Source: Gammaproteobacteria bacterium
GTDB taxonomy: Bacteria > Pseudomonadota > Gammaproteobacteria > 21-64-14
Direction: 5' to 3'
Assembly (NCBI GenBank): GCA_027013145.1
Contig: JALUXX010000011.1
Span: 124,001 to 188,000 of the forward strand
DNA length: 64,000 nucleotides
In this document: one piece after another, positions 59,786 to 64,000 of the stretch
Layout of the letters: every line of letters starts with the position of its first letter
Position numbering within the stretch: position 1 is the first letter of the stretch
Program-made: the position numbers and the translations under genes
The notes under the pieces: generated by a model
The model's input: the letters and a program-made list of their open reading frames with translations, nothing else
Told to the model about the DNA's origin: nothing
Database searches by the model: none

Positions 59786-62128
59786 ATGGGCAAGAATCTC
59801 GTCATCGTCGAATCGCCGGCCAAGGCCAAGACCATCAAGAAGTACCTCGGGAAGGGCTTCGAGGTGCTGGCCTCCTACGGCCACGTCCGCGACCTGGTCC
59901 CCAAGGGCGGTGCGGTGGACCCCGACCACGACTTCGCCATGCAATACCAGGTGATCGACAAGAACGAGCGCCACGTGGCGACGATCGCCAAGGCGATGAA
60001 GGGGGCCGACGCACTTTTCCTGGCGACCGACCCCGATCGCGAGGGGGAGGCGATCTCCTGGCACCTCTACGAGCTGTTGCGCGCGCGCAAGGTGCTCGGG
60101 GACAAACCGGTCCGGCGCGTGGTCTTCCATGAGATCACGCAGCGCGCCATCAACGACGCGGTTGCGCACCCGCGCGAACTGTCCACCGATCTGGTCAACG
60201 CCCAGCAGGCACGGCGGGCGCTCGACTACCTGGTCGGCTTCAACCTCTCGCCGCTGTTGTGGAAGAAGATCCGCCACGGCCTTTCCGCGGGCCGGGTCCA
60301 GAGTCCGGCGCTGCGCCTGATCGTGGAGCGCGAGGAGGAGATCGAGCGCTTCGAGCCGCGCGAGTACTGGACCATCGAAGCCGACGCCGAGAAGGACGAG
60401 CAGAAATTCGTCGCCCGCCTGACTCACTTCGGCGGCGAGAAACTCACGCAGTTCTCCATCACCGACGCCGACAGGGCCCATGCCGTGCGGGCGGAGCTGC
60501 GCCGGCGCGGCGACGGAAAATTGGTGGTCGTCAAGGTCGAGAAGAAGCAGCGCCGGCGCAATCCCGCGGCGCCCTTCATCACCTCGACGCTGCAGCAGGA
60601 GGCCTCGCGCAAGCTCGGCTTCTCCGCCCAGCGCACGATGCGCGTCGCACAGCAGCTCTACGAAGGGATCGAGGTCGACGGCAGCGCCGTGGGCCTCATT
60701 ACTTACATGCGCACCGATTCGGTGAACCTGGCGCGCGAAGCGCTCGACGAGATCCGCGCGCTGATCGCCGAGCGCTATGGGGAACACAACCTCCCCAAGA
60801 AGCCGCATACGTACAAGACGCGCGCGAAGAACGCCCAGGAGGCGCACGAGGCCATCCGGCCGACGGCGGCCGCGCGCACCCCCGAGTCCCTGCGTCCCGC
60901 GCTGAGTGCCGAACAGTTCAAGCTCTATGAGCTGATCTGGAAACGCGCGATCGCCTGCCAGATGATCCACGCCACCATCGACACGGTGTCGGTGGATTTT
61001 TCCTGCGGCGAAGGCAACCTCCTGCGTGCGACCGGATCGACCATCGTCGACCCCGGTTTCATGACCGTCTACCAGGAAGGGGTGGACGACGCCAAGGCGG
61101 ACAGCGAGGATCGGCTCCTGCCCCCGCTCGAGGTCGGCGACACGGTCGCGGTGACGCGCATCCGCACCGACCAGCATTTCACCGAGCCGCCGCCGCGCTA
61201 CACCGAGGCGAGCCTGGTACGCGCGCTGGAGGAGTACGGCATCGGGCGCCCTTCCACCTACGCCTCCATCCTCTCGACGCTGGTGCAGCGCGAGTATGCG
61301 GTCCTCGAGAAGCGACGCTTCCGGCCGACCGACGTCGGGCGCATCGTTGCACGCTTCCTCAGCCAGCACTTCACGCGCTACGTCGACTACGATTTCACCG
61401 CGCGTCTGGAGGATGAACTCGACGCGGTCGCGCGCGGCGAGAAGAACTGGATTCCGCTGATGCGCGAGTTCTGGGGGCCGTTCAAGGAACTCCTCGACGA
61501 CAAGGCGGAGAACGTTTCGCGCGCCGACGCCACCACCGAGGCCATCGACGAGAACTGCCCCAAGTGCGGCAAGCCGCTGGCGATCCGGCTCGGGCGGCGC
61601 GGGCGCTTCATCGGCTGCAGCGGCTATCCCGACTGCGATTACACGCGCGACGTCGACGCGGGGGCGGAGGAGGCCGACAGCGCGGCGGTGGAGGGCCGCT
61701 CGTGCCCGGATTGCGGGGCGCCGCTCGTGGTACGGCGCGGGCGCTACGGGAAGTTCATCGGCTGCAGCGCCTACCCCAAGTGCCGGCATATCGAGCCGCT
61801 GGAGAAACCTTCCGACACCGGGGTGAGCTGCCCCCAGTGCGCCAAGGGCACGATGCTCAAGCGCAAGTCGCGCTACGGCAAGATCTTCTATTCGTGCTCC
61901 ACCTACCCGGCCTGCGACTACGCGGTCTGGAACGAACCCCTGGACGAGCCGTGTCCGCGCTGCGGCTGGCCCATGCTGACTCTGAAGACCACCAAGCGTC
62001 GCGGGACCGAAAAGGTGTGCCCGCGCAAGGAGTGCGGCTTCGCCGAGCCGTTCGAAGGCGGCGCCGAAGGCGCGGCCGAGTCGGGCCAGGCGGGCGAGCC
62101 GCGGCGCAGCAAGGCGGCCGCGCGCTGA
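59786..62128 (+). CDS. topA: DNA topoisomerase I
   Basis: TopA relaxes negative supercoils. The 780-residue type IA enzyme has the Toprim domain (LVIVESPAKAKTIKKYLG and ATDPDREGEAISWHL with the DxD metal site) and the active-site tyrosine in GLITYMRTDSVNL. GRPSTYASILSTLVQREY also appears. Four C-terminal zinc-ribbon repeats follow (CPKCGKPLAIRLGRRGRFIGCSGYPDC, CPDCGAPLVVRRGRYGKFIGCSAYPKC, CPQCAKGTMLKRKSRYGKIFYSCSTYPAC, CPRCGWPM...CPRKEC). The ATG of MGKNLVIVE was chosen. About 220 bases without a gene precede it. Confidence 0.97.
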   Translation: MGKNLVIVESPAKAKTIKKYLGKGFEVLASYGHVRDLVPKGGAVDPDHDFAMQYQVIDKNERHVATIAKAMKGADALFLATDPDREGEAISWHLYELLRARKVLGDKPVRRVVFHEITQRAINDAVAHPRELSTDLVNAQQARRALDYLVGFNLSPLLWKKIRHGLSAGRVQSPALRLIVEREEEIERFEPREYWTIEADAEKDEQKFVARLTHFGGEKLTQFSITDADRAHAVRAELRRRGDGKLVVVKVEKKQRRRNPAAPFITSTLQQEASRKLGFSAQRTMRVAQQLYEGIEVDGSAVGLITYMRTDSVNLAREALDEIRALIAERYGEHNLPKKPHTYKTRAKNAQEAHEAIRPTAAARTPESLRPALSAEQFKLYELIWKRAIACQMIHATIDTVSVDFSCGEGNLLRATGSTIVDPGFMTVYQEGVDDAKADSEDRLLPPLEVGDTVAVTRIRTDQHFTEPPPRYTEASLVRALEEYGIGRPSTYASILSTLVQREYAVLEKRRFRPTDVGRIVARFLSQHFTRYVDYDFTARLEDELDAVARGEKNWIPLMREFWGPFKELLDDKAENVSRADATTEAIDENCPKCGKPLAIRLGRRGRFIGCSGYPDCDYTRDVDAGAEEADSAAVEGRSCPDCGAPLVVRRGRYGKFIGCSAYPKCRHIEPLEKPSDTGVSCPQCAKGTMLKRKSRYGKIFYSCSTYPACDYAVWNEPLDEPCPRCGWPMLTLKTTKRRGTEKVCPRKECGFAEPFEGGAEGAAESGQAGEPRRSKAAAR

Positions 62129-62144
62129 TCGGCAGCGCCGGCGG

Positions 62145-62759
62145 ATGCGCACCGCGACCCCGACGCCGCCGGCCGCCCGGGCGCCGACCCCGGCTCCCGT
62201 TCCCCACCCCTGGCAGCTGCGGCGCGCGCGCACGGTCATCCATGGCGGCGGGGTGCTGGCCTACCCCACCGAGGCGGTCTTCGGCCTGGGTTGCGACCCC
62301 CTCAATCCGGCGGCGGTGCGACGCGTGCTCGCCCTCAAGGGCCGCGCACCGGCCAAGGGGCTCATCCTGATCGCCGCCGACTTCTCCCAGCTCGCGCCGT
62401 TTCTGCAGCCCATCGGGCGCGCCCTGCAGGCGCGCGTGGGGGCAACCTGGCCGGGGCCGGTCACGTGGCTGCTGCCGGCGCGTCCGTGGGTGCCGGGGCT
62501 GCTGCGCGGCGCGCACGACTGCCTCGCGGTGCGCGTCACCGCGCATCCCGCGGCGCGGGCGTTGTGCCTGGCCGCCGGCGGGGCGCTGGTGTCCACCAGC
62601 GCCAACCCGGCGGGGCGGCCGCCGGCGCGCACCGCCCTTGCGGTGCGCCGGTGGTTCGGCGCGGAAGTCGACTACGTCCTGGCCGGGCGTTGCGGCGGGC
62701 GCGCACGCCCGACCGAGATCCGCGACGGTCGCAGCGGCCGCGTGGTGCGCCCAGGCTGA
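62145..62759 (+). CDS. tsaC: Threonylcarbamoyl-AMP synthase TsaC (YrdC/Sua5 family)
   Basis: TsaC makes threonylcarbamoyl-AMP for the t6A modification of tRNA. The 204-residue protein has GGVLAYPTEAVFGLGCDPLNPAAVRRVLALKGRAPAKGLILIA, with the KGR-KG nucleotide-binding set, WPGPVTWLLPA, CLAVRVTAHP and STSANPAGRPPA. It lacks a Sua5 C-terminal domain, as TsaC/YrdC do. The first 20 residues are Pro/Ala-rich and poorly conserved, so the true start could be further in. It lies between topA and hemF, matching the dprA-tsaC-hemF order of Pseudomonas. Confidence 0.93.
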   Translation: MRTATPTPPAARAPTPAPVPHPWQLRRARTVIHGGGVLAYPTEAVFGLGCDPLNPAAVRRVLALKGRAPAKGLILIAADFSQLAPFLQPIGRALQARVGATWPGPVTWLLPARPWVPGLLRGAHDCLAVRVTAHPAARALCLAAGGALVSTSANPAGRPPARTALAVRRWFGAEVDYVLAGRCGGRARPTEIRDGRSGRVVRPG

Positions 62760-62812
62760 GGGCGGCCGCGCCGCGGCGGATTCATCCTCGGCCGGACGGG
62801 CGGTTACACTAA

Positions 62813-63775
<963 letters not shown>

Positions 63776-63785
63776 GGTTTTCCGC

Positions 63786-63816
63786 AAAAAAAAAGAACCC
63801 TGCCAAACGGCAGGGT
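63786..63816 (-). terminator. Intrinsic terminator of a minus-strand transcript
   Basis: On the minus strand ACCCTGCC and GGCAGGGT form an 8-bp stem with loop GTTT. A run of nine T residues follows after two bases. Its orientation means that a minus-strand gene or RNA enters from beyond the right edge of the window. Confidence 0.85.
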
Positions 63817-64000
63817 AAGCGCTACATGGCGCAGGAGGAGTAACTCGACACCACCCCGAACGATACAGTGGGCCGGACTGCGTGCAGGGGCCGGATTCTG
63901 AACGTGATCCCCTCACGATTCGGGGCCGCGCGGTGTATCAGGATCCCCGCTCGCGCGGGTCTTCGCACCAACACCGACAGCGGTTCCCGGCCACTCGACT
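63817..64000 (-). other. 3' part of an unidentified minus-strand transcript
   Basis: Upstream of the minus-strand terminator one minus-strand frame is open from the window edge to a TAG at 63822, ending in SFGVVSSYSSCAM; it shows no recognisable domain. The same stretch can form a hairpin, CGTGA-GGGGA-TCACG, flanked by GAAT and TTC. It could be the end of a small protein gene or, more likely in my view, a structured RNA. I could not match it to 6S, 4.5S, RNase P or tmRNA. Confidence 0.3.

Noticed and set aside
59675-62239. 854-aa minus-strand ORF opposite topA
   Set aside because: It mirrors topA codons on the antisense strand and has no recognisable domain, whereas topA is unmistakable.
63817-64000. 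6S, 4.5S, RNase P or tmRNA at the right edge
   Set aside because: I looked for the conserved core sequences of each on both strands and did not find them.

Overview
This is a GC-rich chromosomal window (roughly 70% GC by eye) from a gammaproteobacterium. The evidence is gene content and order. def-fmt-rsmB-trkA lies divergently from LysM-dprA-smg-topA-tsaC-hemF, as around the Pseudomonas origin region. coq7-speD-osmC-crp-trpC, ilvA/rpiA and polA next to DUF2782 are also gammaproteobacterial arrangements. A DsrE2-type protein and a SpeD of the 270-residue enterobacterial class fit a Chromatiales/Acidiferrobacterales-like lineage, but that placement is inference. There is no rRNA, CRISPR array, phage or intact insertion sequence.

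Layout. 0-12 kb is a mosaic of small genes on both strands: a COQ9/TetR-like regulator, MarC, DUF6763, DUF1269, endonuclease V, an ABC exporter, a Sel1 protein, a sugar kinase coupled to a Rieske protein, a tailed HU protein, VOC, TerB, a QueC-like PP-loop enzyme, PilZ and GST. A 166-bp MITE-like element sits at the 3' end of marC. 12-22.5 kb carries uvrD, a PAS-GGDEF-EAL protein, DUF2782, a LOG phosphoribohydrolase, polA and dsrE2. 22.8-26.2 kb is trpG-trpD behind ampD-ampE. 26.2-29.3 kb is an ergothioneine locus (egtD divergent from egtC-egtB). 29.3-36.6 kb has DUF1631, nhaA-nadC, 5-formyl-THF cyclo-ligase, EVE, a second GST and an unknown gene. 36.7-41.4 kb has a KTAKRK-repeat histone H1-like gene, ilvA, rpiA, a DUF2905 gene whose start appears to be ATC, a REP-palindrome cluster and a porin.

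41.5-43.9 kb holds tRNA-Gln(CTG), rpsI, rplM, a promoter-terminator unit that looks like a small RNA with two anti-Shine-Dalgarno stretches, a [2Fe-2S] ferredoxin-like protein and DUF481. 44-50.3 kb has glcF, coq7, speD, osmC, crp/vfr, trpC, rhodanese and ttcA. 50.4-56.6 kb is a minus-strand block of TPR, trkH, trkA, rsmB, fmt and def. 56.8-63.8 kb is the plus-strand block LysM, dprA, smg, topA, tsaC and hemF. The last 225 bases contain the terminator of a minus-strand transcript entering from outside the window.

How the genes work together. Most are housekeeping: replication and repair (polA, uvrD, topA, nfi, dprA), translation (rplM, rpsI, def, fmt, rsmB, ttcA, tsaC, tRNA-Gln), tryptophan and isoleucine synthesis, ubiquinone, heme, NAD, folate and polyamine synthesis, potassium uptake and sodium/proton exchange. 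Accessory interest is concentrated in intergenic DNA: the MITE, the REP cluster, the putative sRNA and the start-codon hairpin of the H1-like gene. No large novel multi-gene system is evident. The best candidates for undescribed biology are RNA-level or DNA-structure signals.
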